Shown here piece by piece: positions 32,842 through 40,756 of a stretch of DNA of 64,000 nucleotides. The translations under genes were made by a program, and so were the position numbers. Source of the DNA: Microbacterium sp. USTB-Y (GTDB lineage Bacteria; Actinomycetota; Actinomycetes; Actinomycetales; Microbacteriaceae); contig NZ_JAGMTU010000007.1 of the NCBI RefSeq assembly GCF_023703415.1, forward strand, positions 114,537 to 178,536, read 5' to 3'. The notes beneath the pieces are model-generated. The model was not told the DNA's origin. It saw nothing but the letters and a program-made list of their open reading frames with translations, and ran no database searches. Position 1 is the first letter of the stretch; every line of letters starts with the position of its first letter.

Positions 32842-33794
32842 CGACCGCCTCCTCGGAGTCGGGGATCCAGAAGCGCGTAGGAGGCGTCCGTGACGAAGTT
32901 GATGATGACGACGCCGAGGGTGAAGTACAGGGCGCAGCCGAGCGTGACCGGCAGGTCGTGCTGAGTGACGCCCTCGAACAGCGCCAGCCCGACACCCGGC
33001 AACGCGAAGATCTGCTCGACGAGCACGGTCCCCCCGATCAGGGTGATCGCATTGAGTCCGATCGCCGTCACCACGGGGATGAGCGAGTTCCGCAGCGCGT
33101 GCTTGAACAGCACGCTCCCGGGGTGCAGGCCGCGCCCCTGCAGACTCCGGATGAAGGGCGCGGACAGGGTCGACTTCATCTGGTCGCGCGTGAGCTTGGC
33201 GATGCTCGTGATCATCGCTGTCGCGATCGCCGCAACCGGCAGCACGAGGGACCGCAGCCACTGCCCCGGATCCTCCGAGGGCTGCACGTATCCCGACGCA
33301 GGGAACCAGCCGAGGTTCACTGCGAAGACGTTGATGAGCAGCAGGCCGAGGACGAAACTCGGCACGGCGATGCCTGCCACCGAGAGTGCGTTTGACCATG
33401 CCTCCCCGGATCCCTTGCGCACACCGCTGGCGACGCCCAGACCGAGCCCGACGACGATCGCGACCGCGAGGGCGAGGGCGGCGAGGCCGAGGGTCACGGG
33501 CACCCGCTGCTCCAGGACCACGCTCACCTTCTGCCCCGTCAGGTAGGAGGTGCCCAGGGATCCGTGAAGCAGGTCTCGGAACCACTCGAAGTAGCGCACC
33601 GGCAAGGGGCGGTTCAGGCCGTACTGCTCTTCGACACGCTGGATCTCCGCCGGTGTCGCGGCCTCTCCGAGGATCTGCTGGGCGACGTTCCCGGGGGTGA
33701 GCACCTGCAGCACGAAAGCGATGCTCGGCACCACGATGATCAGCACGATCGACATCAGGATGCGGTTGCCGAAGAAGATCACGAGCCTAGGCAT
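32838..33794 (-). CDS. Oligopeptide-type ABC transporter permease (DppB-like)
   Basis: 318-residue inner-membrane permease with six predicted TM helices. The N-terminal TM is followed by the family sequence QYGLNRPLPVRYFEWFRDLL and GSLGTSYLTG. The EAA loop is near RSLQGRGLHPGSVLFKHALR and the C-terminus is YALLDPRLRGGGR. It is the first gene of the long minus-strand operon running to 19.8 kb (four transporter genes plus catabolic genes), divergent from the GntR regulator gene. The start at 33794 (MPRLVIFFGNR) is preferred to upstream in-frame ATGs because earlier residues are low-complexity Arg-rich sequence. Confidence 0.9.
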   Translation of the reverse strand: MPRLVIFFGNRILMSIVLIIVVPSIAFVLQVLTPGNVAQQILGEAATPAEIQRVEEQYGLNRPLPVRYFEWFRDLLHGSLGTSYLTGQKVSVVLEQRVPVTLGLAALALAVAIVVGLGLGVASGVRKGSGEAWSNALSVAGIAVPSFVLGLLLINVFAVNLGWFPASGYVQPSEDPGQWLRSLVLPVAAIATAMITSIAKLTRDQMKSTLSAPFIRSLQGRGLHPGSVLFKHALRNSLIPVVTAIGLNAITLIGGTVLVEQIFALPGVGLALFEGVTQHDLPVTLGCALYFTLGVVIINFVTDASYALLDPRLRGGGR

Positions 33795-34034
33795 GGACGT
33801 CGGCCCCCGTCTGCGCGATCGACGCGAATCCTCGCGCCGGCCGCCGATGGCCGTGGTGTGAAAGCCGCATCGCTCCCTCATTCGTTCCGTGATTCGGAAG
33901 ACGCCGACCGGGCGGGACGTTGTGCCCCTCTGAGGGTCTCCGGGTCATGGATCCGGGTACCTGGCGCCGTTTGTCGTACCGCGACCGTGGCGTCAGAAGG
34001 CGTCTCGGCGTCGGTATGGGGCCACTGTACGTTA

Positions 34035-34189
34035 TGAATGCAATAGCACGCAACTGTATCCAATGGGATATTTACCCTGCCGCTCTCCCTAGGCAACCCC
34101 ACGACAAGGCACTTCCCGTTGATCGGAGCGCGGAACCACCGCCACCACACTCCGCCGTGGACAGCCGTGCTCGCTTGTATGCAATAGGA
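34035..34189. promoter_or_regulatory. Three TGTATNCAAT-type direct repeats in the divergent control region
   Basis: TGAATGCAATAGCA (34035-34048), TGTATCCAATGGGA (34055-34068, exactly 20 bp later) and TGTATGCAATAGGA (34176-34189). All lie between the divergent ABC importer operon (start 33794) and the gntR gene (34276). A related ATTGTATACATC lies before the hydrolase at 35049. These are probable operators of the GntR protein. The remainder of the 33795-34275 gap shows no open reading frame I would support. Confidence 0.65.
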
Positions 34190-34275
34190 CCGGCGCGATA
34201 TCGTTCTCTGACTCCCGAAGGGGGTCCGGTAACGGAAAGGGCGCGCATCGCGCGCGCCGGAGTGGGAGGAATACC

Positions 34276-34917
34276 GTGACGGTGTCCGCGTACGACGGGA
34301 TCCGGGAACTGATCCTCACCAACGCCCTGCCCGCGAACGAGCCGCTCGTGGAGACCGCCCTCGCCGAGCAGTTCGGAGTGAGCCGCACGCCGATCCGCGA
34401 CGCCCTGCGTCGACTCGAGCAGGACGGCCTCGTCGAGCGCTTCGGCCGGGGTGTCCGGGTGCGCGAACTGAGCCCCGAGGAGATCCTCGAGATCTACGAA
34501 GTGCGCGAGACCCTGGAGGCGGCAGCCGCACGCGCGGCGGCCAACCGGCGCACCGAGCTGGACCTGTCCCGCCTCGCAGCGATCCACGAAGAGATGCTCG
34601 CCCTGGGCGAGAACCTCGACGAGCGAGTCGCCCTGAACAACCGCTTCCACGAGACACTGTGGCAGGCGAGCCACAACAGCACGCTCCAGGAGTCGATCGG
34701 GCGACTCATCATGCGGCTTCGCCGGCATCCGCACACCACCCTCGAGTACCCCGGGCGATGGGAACGAGTGCTCACCGAGCACCAGGAGATGCTCGACGCG
34801 ATCCGCGACCGGGAGGCGGATCGCGCCGCCGAGATCGCCACGGTGCACATGAGCGCCGCTCGGGACGTGCGGCTGCGCATCTACGCGACCAATCCTGACG
34901 GCCTCCGCGGACAATGA
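34276..34917 (+). CDS. GntR family regulator, FadR/FCD subfamily
   Basis: 213-residue regulator. The winged HTH (about 5-70) includes LVETALAEQFGVSRTPIRDA and LRRLEQDGLVERFGRGVRV. The C-terminal FCD domain (about 80-205) has the metal-ligand pattern of this group: NNRFHETLWQASHN, the late HQEMLDAIRDREAD and the final His of VHMSAARD. Such proteins sense small carboxylates. It is divergent from the importer operon and is the only regulator inside the 12-36 kb island, so it is the main candidate controller. The GTG at 34276 has GGAGGA 6 nt upstream. Confidence 0.93.
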   Translation: MTVSAYDGIRELILTNALPANEPLVETALAEQFGVSRTPIRDALRRLEQDGLVERFGRGVRVRELSPEEILEIYEVRETLEAAAARAAANRRTELDLSRLAAIHEEMLALGENLDERVALNNRFHETLWQASHNSTLQESIGRLIMRLRRHPHTTLEYPGRWERVLTEHQEMLDAIRDREADRAAEIATVHMSAARDVRLRIYATNPDGLRGQ

Positions 34918-34937
34918 CCCGCTGACATCGCCCCGTC

Positions 34938-34981
34938 GCGGACCGAGGAGCATCGCACCCTCGGTCCGCTTTCTTGCTTTT
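34938..34981 (+). terminator. Rho-independent terminator after gntR
   Basis: Stem GCGGACCGAGG (34938-34948) and CCTCGGTCCGC (34959-34969) followed by a T-rich run TTTCTTGCTTTT, 20 bp after the gntR stop. This is the only classical U-tract terminator I see in the window. Confidence 0.85.
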
Positions 34982-35002
34982 CATTGTATACATCTGTAGC
35001 CT
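34974..35002 (+). promoter_or_regulatory. Promoter with embedded TTGTATACAT operator before the Tat hydrolase
   Basis: TTGCTT (34974-34979), 17 bp, TAGCCT (34997-35002), upstream of the ATG at 35049. The spacer contains ATTGTATACATC (34983-34994), a GntR/FCD-type palindrome similar to the TGTATNCAAT repeats 0.8-0.95 kb upstream. Confidence 0.6.
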
Positions 35003-35048
35003 GTCGCGTACGTCAGTACTCGAATCAACGACGACCCGAGGAGCGCTC

Positions 35049-36077
35049 ATGACGACGACCAGACCCAACCCCCACGACGACCCGATCACTCCCCGCTCCG
35101 GCATGCCGCGCCGGAGTGCGCTGCGCACCCTCGCGGGCGGCGCCGGCGCCCTCGCCCTGGGAGCCGCCGGCGCGATGATCTCCGCACCCTCGGCCCGTGC
35201 CGCCGGAGGGAGGGTCGCCGCTGCGCCCGACGGCGGCCGCAGCCATGGACGCGTCACGCGCTACGACGCTCAGACGACATGGAGGCCGATGCCGGAGGAC
35301 GCCGCCGCGCAGCGCGATGTGCAGATCCGTCCCGGGGTGCGGCTGCGGGTGTGGGACACCGGAGGGCGCGGACCCGTGATCGTGCTGCTGCACCCGTACA
35401 GCGGCAGTGGCGAGGTGTTCGGCTATCAGCACGCCGCCTTCGCCCGGGCCGGCTATCGATCGATCTCCTTCTCCCGACGAGGATTCTTCGGCTCGGACGC
35501 CGGCCCCTCCGACGACACCGGCACGGTCGCCGGAGACCTGCAGCTGCTGGCCGACGCGCTCGACCTGAGGCGCTTCCACCTCGTCGGCACCGCCGCCGGC
35601 GGCTTCGGCGTCTTCGACTACGCCCTGTCCCATCCGGAGCGCCTGCGCAGCGCCGCCGTCGCATCGACCCTCGCCGGCATCTCCGAGCCGGACTGGACCG
35701 CGGTCACCACCGCCCTCCTGCCTGCGCAATGGAACTCGCTGCCCGGGGCCTTCCAGGAGCTCGGCCCTTCGTATCGCGCCGCGAACCCGGACGGCGTCGC
35801 GCAGTGGCAGCACTATGAAGAGCGCTCCAAGCCGGCAAACGTGGTGCAGGCAGCGGGCCGGACCATCACCTGGGCGGCGGTCGAGAGCATCACGACGCCT
35901 CTCCTCGTCCTGAGCGGAGACGCCGATCTGTACATGCCGCCGCCGCGCATGCGGACGATCCTCGAGCACGTCCGCGACGGCGAGGGCGCGCTGATCAGCG
36001 AAGCAGGGCATGATCCCTTCTTCGAGCAGCCCGATGCGTTCAACACGGCGATCCTCAGTTTCATCCGCCGACGCTGA
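35049..36077 (+). CDS. Tat-exported alpha/beta-hydrolase fold protein with Ala at the nucleophile position
   Basis: 342-residue protein. Residues 1-50 are a twin-arginine signal (MPRRSALRTLAGG, hydrophobic Ala/Gly/Leu core, cleavage near PSARAAGG). The alpha/beta fold begins VRLRVWDTGGRGPVIVLLHP and continues SISFSRRGFFGSD. The nucleophile elbow reads HLVGTAAGGFGVFDY, so the expected Ser is Ala (codon GCC in the sequence). The acid region is LVLSGDADLYMPP and the His is ISEAGHDPFFEQP. It is the second protein in this island with this substitution. The ATG at 35049 follows GAGGAGCG. It may bind the substrate outside the membrane rather than hydrolyse it. Confidence 0.8.
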   Translation: MTTTRPNPHDDPITPRSGMPRRSALRTLAGGAGALALGAAGAMISAPSARAAGGRVAAAPDGGRSHGRVTRYDAQTTWRPMPEDAAAQRDVQIRPGVRLRVWDTGGRGPVIVLLHPYSGSGEVFGYQHAAFARAGYRSISFSRRGFFGSDAGPSDDTGTVAGDLQLLADALDLRRFHLVGTAAGGFGVFDYALSHPERLRSAAVASTLAGISEPDWTAVTTALLPAQWNSLPGAFQELGPSYRAANPDGVAQWQHYEERSKPANVVQAAGRTITWAAVESITTPLLVLSGDADLYMPPPRMRTILEHVRDGEGALISEAGHDPFFEQPDAFNTAILSFIRRR

Positions 36078-36110
36078 GGGTCACCGGACGGCCATCCCAG
36101 CTGTGCCGCG

Positions 36111-36116
36111 TACCCT
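36111..36116 (+). promoter_or_regulatory. Leaderless -10 box of apt
   Basis: TACCCT ends 6 nt before the GTG start of apt at 36123, with no Shine-Dalgarno sequence between. Same geometry as the other leaderless genes in the window. Confidence 0.5.
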
Positions 36117-36122
36117 GGTCCG

Positions 36123-36644
36123 GTGACCTCCTCGCCCGCGCTCGCCCGCGCCGAATCGCTCATCCGGTCCATCCCGGACTACCCCGAACCCGGCATCCTG
36201 TTCCGCGACATCACGCCGCTGCTCGCGGACCGCGAGGCGCTGCACGCGACAACGGACGCCCTCGTGGCCCCGTTCCTCGGGTCCTTCGACGTCGTGGCCG
36301 GGATCGAGGCGCGCGGGTTCATCCTCGCCGGAGCGGCCGCGATCGCCGCCGGCACCGGGTTCGTGCCGATCCGCAAGGCCGGCAAGCTGCCGCTGCCCGC
36401 GGCCTCCGTCGACTACGCGCTCGAGTACGGCACCGCCACGATCGAGATGCACGACGACCTGGCCGCCGGATCCCGGATCCTGCTCATCGACGACGTGCTC
36501 GCGACCGGCGGCACCCTCGCGGCCGGCCGCCGCATCGTCGAGGAGCTCGGCTACACGGTCGCGGGGATCTCGGTGCTCTTCGAGATCGACGGGCTCGGCG
36601 GCCGCGACGTGGTGGGCGACGTGCACACCGTGTTCCGCAGCTGA
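36123..36644 (+). CDS. apt: Adenine phosphoribosyltransferase
   Basis: 173-residue purine salvage enzyme (EC 2.4.2.7) converting adenine and PRPP to AMP. Diagnostic features are [20 protein letters not shown] at the start, the adenine-binding [12 protein letters not shown], the flexible loop KLP...[14 protein letters not shown], and the PRPP motif [17 protein letters not shown]. Length matches the family. The GTG start is supported by the -10 box at 36111. It precedes purS-purQ by 95 bp on the same strand and fits a purine cluster, though a separate TAGACT promoter (36698-36703) lies before purS. Confidence 0.95.
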   Translation: MTSSPALARAESLIRSIPDYPEPGILFRDITPLLADREALHATTDALVAPFLGSFDVVAGIEARGFILAGAAAIAAGTGFVPIRKAGKLPLPAASVDYALEYGTATIEMHDDLAAGSRILLIDDVLATGGTLAAGRRIVEELGYTVAGISVLFEIDGLGGRDVVGDVHTVFRS

Positions 36645-36739
36645 ACGCACCCCGGACCCCCCGCCGACGCCCGGCAGGACGGCCCGCGCCCGGGCGGTAG
36701 ACTGGTGTCGCCCCCGCCCGCGACTTCCTGGAGCCACGC

Positions 36740-37003
36740 ATGCCCACCATCGTCGTCGACGTCATGCCCAAGTCCGAACTGCTCGACCCGCAGGGCAAGG
36801 CCGTCTCCGGGGCGTTCGCCCGCACGGGCGTGACCGCGTTCAGCGACGTCCGCATCGGCAAGCGCTTCGAGCTCACCGTCGACGGCGAGGTCACCGACGC
36901 CGTGCTCGCCGAGGCCCGCCGCGTCGCCGAAGAGGTGCTCTCCAACTCGGTGATCGAGGACGTCGTCGCCGTCTCCGTGAGCGGCGCCGAGGCCGCCGAA
37001 TGA
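36740..37003 (+). CDS. purS: Phosphoribosylformylglycinamidine synthase subunit PurS
   Basis: 87-residue small subunit that joins PurL and PurQ in the FGAM synthase complex. It begins [20 protein letters not shown] and contains [16 protein letters not shown], both typical of PurS. The ATG at 36740 has CTGGAG 8-9 nt upstream, and the TAGACT -10 (36698-36703) predicts a leader of about 30 nt, unlike the leaderless apt. It overlaps purQ by ATGA. Confidence 0.95.
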   Translation: MPTIVVDVMPKSELLDPQGKAVSGAFARTGVTAFSDVRIGKRFELTVDGEVTDAVLAEARRVAEEVLSNSVIEDVVAVSVSGAEAAE

Positions 37004-37707
37004 CCGTTCGGATCGGGGTCGTCACCTTCCCCGGCTCCCTCGACGACCGCGACGCCCAGCGCGCGGTGCGCATCGCCGGCGCCGAGCCGGTCGCGCTCTG
37101 GCACGGCGCGCACGACCTCGACGGGGTCGACGCCGTGATCCTGCCGGGCGGCTTCAGCTACGGCGACTACCTGCGCTCGGGCGCGATCGCCGCACTCTCG
37201 CCGATCATGACCGAGGTCAAGGACGCTACCGCGAAGGGCATGCCCATCCTCGGGATCTGCAACGGCTTCCAGATGCTCGTCGAGGCGCACCTGCTGCCCG
37301 GCGGTCTGATCCGCAACGACCACCAGCACTTCGTGCGCCGCGACCAGAAGCTCACGGTCACCAACGCCGACACCGCCTGGACCCGCGACTTCTCCGCCGG
37401 CCAGGAGATCATCATCCCGCTGAAGAACGCCGAGGGCGGGTACGTCGCCTCCGAGGAGACGCTCGACCGCATCGAGGGCGAGGGCCTCGTCGCCTTCCGC
37501 TACACGGGTGTGAACCCGAACGGATCCCTCCGCGACATCGCCGGCCTCACCAATCCCGCCGGCAACGTGGTGGGCCTCATGCCGCACCCCGAGCACGCCA
37601 CCGAGCCCGGCTTCGGCCCCGACACGGCCGCCGCCATGCGCAGCGGCGTCGACGGCCTGCCGTTCTTCACGAGCGCGATCGCCGCGGTCGCGCGCGCCGC
37701 CGCCTGA
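37000..37707 (+). CDS. purQ: Phosphoribosylformylglycinamidine synthase subunit PurQ (glutaminase)
   Basis: 235-residue class I glutamine amidotransferase delivering ammonia to PurL (EC 6.3.5.3). It begins [15 protein letters not shown], with [17 protein letters not shown], the nucleophile Cys in [20 protein letters not shown], and the His/Glu pair in [15 protein letters not shown]. It is translationally coupled to purS. purL does not follow: a strong hairpin and an unrelated reductase come next, so purL must lie elsewhere. Confidence 0.97.
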   Translation: MTVRIGVVTFPGSLDDRDAQRAVRIAGAEPVALWHGAHDLDGVDAVILPGGFSYGDYLRSGAIAALSPIMTEVKDATAKGMPILGICNGFQMLVEAHLLPGGLIRNDHQHFVRRDQKLTVTNADTAWTRDFSAGQEIIIPLKNAEGGYVASEETLDRIEGEGLVAFRYTGVNPNGSLRDIAGLTNPAGNVVGLMPHPEHATEPGFGPDTAAAMRSGVDGLPFFTSAIAAVARAAA

Positions 37708-37721
37708 GTCACCCCGCTTTC

Positions 37722-37771
37722 GAGTCGGCCCCCTCAGCACGACCCCCGGGTCGTGCTGAGGGGGACGACTC
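37722..37771 (+). terminator. Hairpin after purQ, same family as after purC
   Basis: Arms at 37722-37744 and 37749-37771 (23 bp, one mismatch), containing CCCCCTCAGCACG and its complement. The arm core GAGTCG(T/G)CCCCCT(G/C)AGCACG is shared with the hairpin at 2775-2826. No T tract follows. Confidence 0.75.
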
Positions 37772-37842
37772 CGTTCCGGGGCGTTGCACCGCGCGGCACC
37801 CCGGTCTAGCGTCGGAACCGTCCCCGACGATGGGAGGACCGC

Positions 37843-38430
37843 ATGGGCCGGTTCGTGTACTGGATGAACGTGTCGCTGGATCTGCGGATCGAGGCCGCTC
37901 CCGGCGAGGACGGCGGCGGCGACTGGATGCGGATCGGCGAGCCGCTGCACCGCGAGTTCAATCGACGTGCCGCCGAACTGGCGCTCCTGGTGCAGGGCCG
38001 GCGCGTGTTCGAGATCATGGAGGACTACTGGCCCGCGGCCCGCGATGACCGGTCCCTGCCCGCGTTCATGCAGGAGTACGGCGCGATCTGGACCGACAAG
38101 CCGAAGATCCTCGTCTCGCGCACCCGCCACGAGGCCCCGTACAACACCCGGGTGATCGGCGACGATGCGGTCGCCCGGCTGGCCGACGTGCGCGCCGAGA
38201 CGGACGGGGACATCGGCGTCGGCGGAGCGACGCTCGCCACCGCCCTGCTCGACGCCGGACTGCTCGACGAGCTGCTGCTGTTCACGCACCCGGCGATCCT
38301 GGGATCCGGCCGGCCGCTGTTCGACGATCCGCGTCCGGGCGAGACCCGGGATCCGGTGATCGTCGACCTGCTCGAGCAGGCCTCCTACGACGAAGGCGTC
38401 ACCCTGCACCGCTACGCCGTGCGGCGCTGA
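37843..38430 (+). CDS. Dihydrofolate reductase-fold (RibD C-terminal-like) reductase
   Basis: 195-residue NADPH-dependent reductase-like protein of the RibD_C/DHFR superfamily. It begins FVYWMNVSLDLRIEA (the usual SLDG is SLDL here), with LLVQGRRVFEIMEDYW, KILVSRTRHEA, the nucleotide loop DIGVGGATLATALLDAGLLD and TFPAILG-like FTHPAILGSGRPLF. These stand-alone proteins have mostly unknown substrates. The ATG at 37843 follows GGGAGG. It ends 5 bp from the convergent DUF1761 gene. Confidence 0.88.
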   Translation: MGRFVYWMNVSLDLRIEAAPGEDGGGDWMRIGEPLHREFNRRAAELALLVQGRRVFEIMEDYWPAARDDRSLPAFMQEYGAIWTDKPKILVSRTRHEAPYNTRVIGDDAVARLADVRAETDGDIGVGGATLATALLDAGLLDELLLFTHPAILGSGRPLFDDPRPGETRDPVIVDLLEQASYDEGVTLHRYAVRR

Positions 38431-38435
38431 ACGGG

Positions 38436-38864
38436 TCAGCCGAGCGCGGGCGGCCAGACCCCGATGAGCACGGCCATCACCACGACCGTGACGAGTTCGT
38501 GCGCGATGTTCAGCACGGTCAGCGAGCTGGGGCGCCCCTCGAAGGCGTCGTGCGTGATGAACCGCGCGGCCGTGAACCCCATCCACAGCGTGATCGAGGT
38601 GACCAGCGCCGAGACGAAGAAGGATCCGCCGTAGAAGTGCCAGGCGATCGCCGTCGCCCCCGCGAGCACCCACGCGGTGACGAAGCTCACGACCACCGTC
38701 GCGATGATGGCCAGGACGGGGTTGCCCTTGGGGTTGTCGAGGTCGATCCCTGCGAGGCGGGCCCAGCGCGTGCCGAACACACCGCGGGCGTACCAGACGG
38801 ATCCGACGAGCATGCTCGACGCGGTCGCGAGCAGGACGGCCCAGTAGTTGATCTCGGGAATCAT
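38436..38864 (-). CDS. DUF1761 family membrane protein
   Basis: 142-residue integral membrane protein with four hydrophobic helices. Matching the family pattern are the start INYWAVLLATASSMLVGSVW, YARGVFGTRWARL, the middle IIATVVVSFVTAWVLA and the final TVVVMAVLIGVWP. Function unknown. GAAGGAG precedes the ATG at 38864 by 5-6 nt. The gene is convergent with the DHFR-fold gene. Confidence 0.85.
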   Translation of the reverse strand: MIPEINYWAVLLATASSMLVGSVWYARGVFGTRWARLAGIDLDNPKGNPVLAIIATVVVSFVTAWVLAGATAIAWHFYGGSFFVSALVTSITLWMGFTAARFITHDAFEGRPSSLTVLNIAHELVTVVVMAVLIGVWPPALG

Positions 38865-38981
38865 CGCGACGCTCCTTCGGGACGGGATCCGGACGGTGGA
38901 TCCGGTGCGCTCAGGGTATCGCCGCGCACGTCCCTTCCGGGGACGACGGGCGCCGGTCCTCGGTATCCAGAAGGCCCCGGC

Positions 38982-39103
38982 CGTTGTGCAGGACCGCCCC
39001 GCCGTTGTGCAGGACCCGCGGGCTGAATCCTGGCGATTTCCGGCCCCGAACGCCGTTTCCGGAGGCTGCGGCCCTGCACAACGCGCACCCTCCCTGCAGA
39101 ACG
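38982..39103. repeat. Nested two-tier inverted repeat
   Basis: Two direct copies of CGTTGTGCAGGACC (38982 and 39003) are matched by inverted copies CCTGCACAACG (39073-39083) and CCTGCAGAACG (39093-39103), giving a long imperfect stem. It lies in the 309-bp gap between the SDR stop (39174) and the DUF1761 start (38864). It may terminate the SDR transcript. Confidence 0.6.
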
Positions 39104-39128
39104 GCCGACTGCGCGGCGCGACGTCAGG

Positions 39129-39182
39129 GCTGAGCGGTCACCAGAGGCTGAGCGGTCACCAGGGGCGGAGCGGTCACCAGGG
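39129..39182. repeat. 18-bp tandem repeat overlapping the 3' end of the SDR gene
   Basis: Three units of GGCTGAGCGGTCACCAG(A/G) at 39129, 39147 and 39165. The third unit contains the stop codon of the SDR gene (39174-39176), so the repeat continues past the coding end with the stop sequence duplicated twice. Confidence 0.7.
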
Positions 39183-40703
39183 GCTGGGCTCGTAGTCCTT
39201 CAGGAACACGCCGTGCACGTCCTCCCCGGCCTCGCCGCGCACGATCGGGTCGTACACGCGGGCGGCGCCGTCGACGAGGTCGAGCGGGGCGTGGAAGCCC
39301 TCCTCCGCGAGGCGCACCTTCGTGTAGTGCGGGCGCTCGTCGGTGATCCAGCCGGTGTCGACGGCGGTCATCAGGATGCCGTCGGTCTCCAGCATCTCCG
39401 CGGCGCTCGTGCGGGTGAGCATGTTCAGCGCGGCCTTCGCCATGTTCGTGTGCGGATGGCCGGGACCCTTGTACCGCCGAGAGAACTGACCCTCCATCGC
39501 CGAGACGTTGACGATGTGCTTGCGGCGCGCGGGCGATGCGGCCATCGCCGGACGCAGCCGGCTGATGAGCAGGAAGGGCGCGGTGGTGTTGCAGAGCTGC
39601 ACCTCGAGCATCTCGAGCGGATCCACCTGGTCCACGCTCTGCACCCAGCTGTTCACCCGGTTCACGTCGGGCACGAGACCGCCCGCGTCGATCGCGCTGC
39701 CGTCGGCGTGCTTCGCGAGCGACGAGGATCCGGGCGCCATCGCGAGTCGCGCCAGGTCGTCGGCGGTGAGCGCCTGGCCGCCCTGCTCGGCGATCGTGCC
39801 GCCGAGAGAGGCGATCGACAGCAGCGGATGCGCGTCGACGGACGCCTGCAGCGCCTCGGGGTGCGGATCCGCGGTGTGCCCGAAGGTCTCCATCTCGGGC
39901 AGGGGGCCGTTCGGAAGCGGCTGCAGCTCGGCGTCGACGAGCAGCGAGTACGCACCCGGCGAGCGGCGCACGGTCTGCGCCGCGTTGTTGATGAGGATGT
40001 CGAGCGGCCCCTGGGCCGCGACCGAGTCGGCGAGCGCGATCACCTGGGCGGGATCGCGCAGGTCGATGCCGACCACGCGCAGGCGGTGCAGCCAGTCGGC
40101 GGAGTCGGGAAGCGCCGCGAACCGGCGCACGGCGTCGCGCGGGAACCGCGTCGTGATCGTCGTGTGCGCGCCGTCGCGCAGCAGCCGCAGCGCGATGTGC
40201 ATGCCGATCTTCGCGCGCCCGCCGGTGAGGAGGGCCCGCTTGCCGGTCAGATCCGCCCGCGCGTTGCGCTTGCCGTGGCTGAACCGCGCGCAGTCGGGGC
40301 AGAGCTGGTGGTAGAACGCGTCGACGGTCGTGTACGGCTGCTTGCAGATGTAGCAGTTGCGGGGCTTCAGCAGCTCGCCCGCGGTGGGCGCATCCACCAC
40401 GCTCGACGCGAGGTCGAGGCCGCGGGTCTCGTCGTCGATGCGGTCGGGGGCGCCCGTCGCGGTCGCGGCGATCACGGCCTTGTCGGCCTCGGCGATCGCG
40501 TCGCGGATCTCCCGTCGGCGCACCCGCTTGGCGGCCTTGAACATCGCGGCCGTGGCCCGGCGCACCTCGATGAAGTCGGGGTGGGTCTGGTCGAGCTCGT
40601 GCAGCTCGGCGAGCACCCGGAGGGTCGTCGCGAGGTCGTTCGGGTCGATGCCGGATCCGACGGCGTCGCCGAGGTCGGAGGCGTCGGAATGCGCGTCGGT
40701 CAT
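39174..40703 (-). CDS. Extended SDR family oxidoreductase with N-terminal zinc-ribbon region
   Basis: 509-residue protein. Residues 1-120 are helical and charged, followed by a Cys4 motif (RNCYICKQPY ... HQLCPDCAR). The Rossmann domain begins KRALLTGGRAKIGMHIALRL (GG-x3-IG variant of TGxxxGxG), with ILINNAAQTVRRSP and the Ser strand IVNVSAMEGQF. Where YxxxK is expected the sequence is HTNMAKAAL: the Lys remains but the Tyr is Thr. The nucleotide fold is secure, but catalysis by the standard triad is doubtful. The ATG at 40703 is supported by TAGAAT 7 nt upstream (leaderless). Substrate unknown. Confidence 0.85.
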   Translation of the reverse strand: MTDAHSDASDLGDAVGSGIDPNDLATTLRVLAELHELDQTHPDFIEVRRATAAMFKAAKRVRRREIRDAIAEADKAVIAATATGAPDRIDDETRGLDLASSVVDAPTAGELLKPRNCYICKQPYTTVDAFYHQLCPDCARFSHGKRNARADLTGKRALLTGGRAKIGMHIALRLLRDGAHTTITTRFPRDAVRRFAALPDSADWLHRLRVVGIDLRDPAQVIALADSVAAQGPLDILINNAAQTVRRSPGAYSLLVDAELQPLPNGPLPEMETFGHTADPHPEALQASVDAHPLLSIASLGGTIAEQGGQALTADDLARLAMAPGSSSLAKHADGSAIDAGGLVPDVNRVNSWVQSVDQVDPLEMLEVQLCNTTAPFLLISRLRPAMAASPARRKHIVNVSAMEGQFSRRYKGPGHPHTNMAKAALNMLTRTSAAEMLETDGILMTAVDTGWITDERPHYTKVRLAEEGFHAPLDLVDGAARVYDPIVRGEAGEDVHGVFLKDYEPSPW

Positions 40704-40756
40704 TGGACCGATTCTACGCGAGCACGCTGAACGGGATCCGGGACGAGCGCCGTTCC

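Noticed and set aside
32839..33585. N-terminal extension of the permease-ATPase fusion back to 33585
   Set aside because: The extension is the out-of-frame shadow of the DppB-like gene. The ATG at 32841 overlaps its stop (ATGA) and starts a normal DppC N-terminus.
12344..36077. Genomic island delivered by a mobile element
   Set aside because: No integrase, transposase, tRNA gene or flanking direct repeat seen, and base composition by eye matches the surroundings. Horizontal transfer remains unproven.
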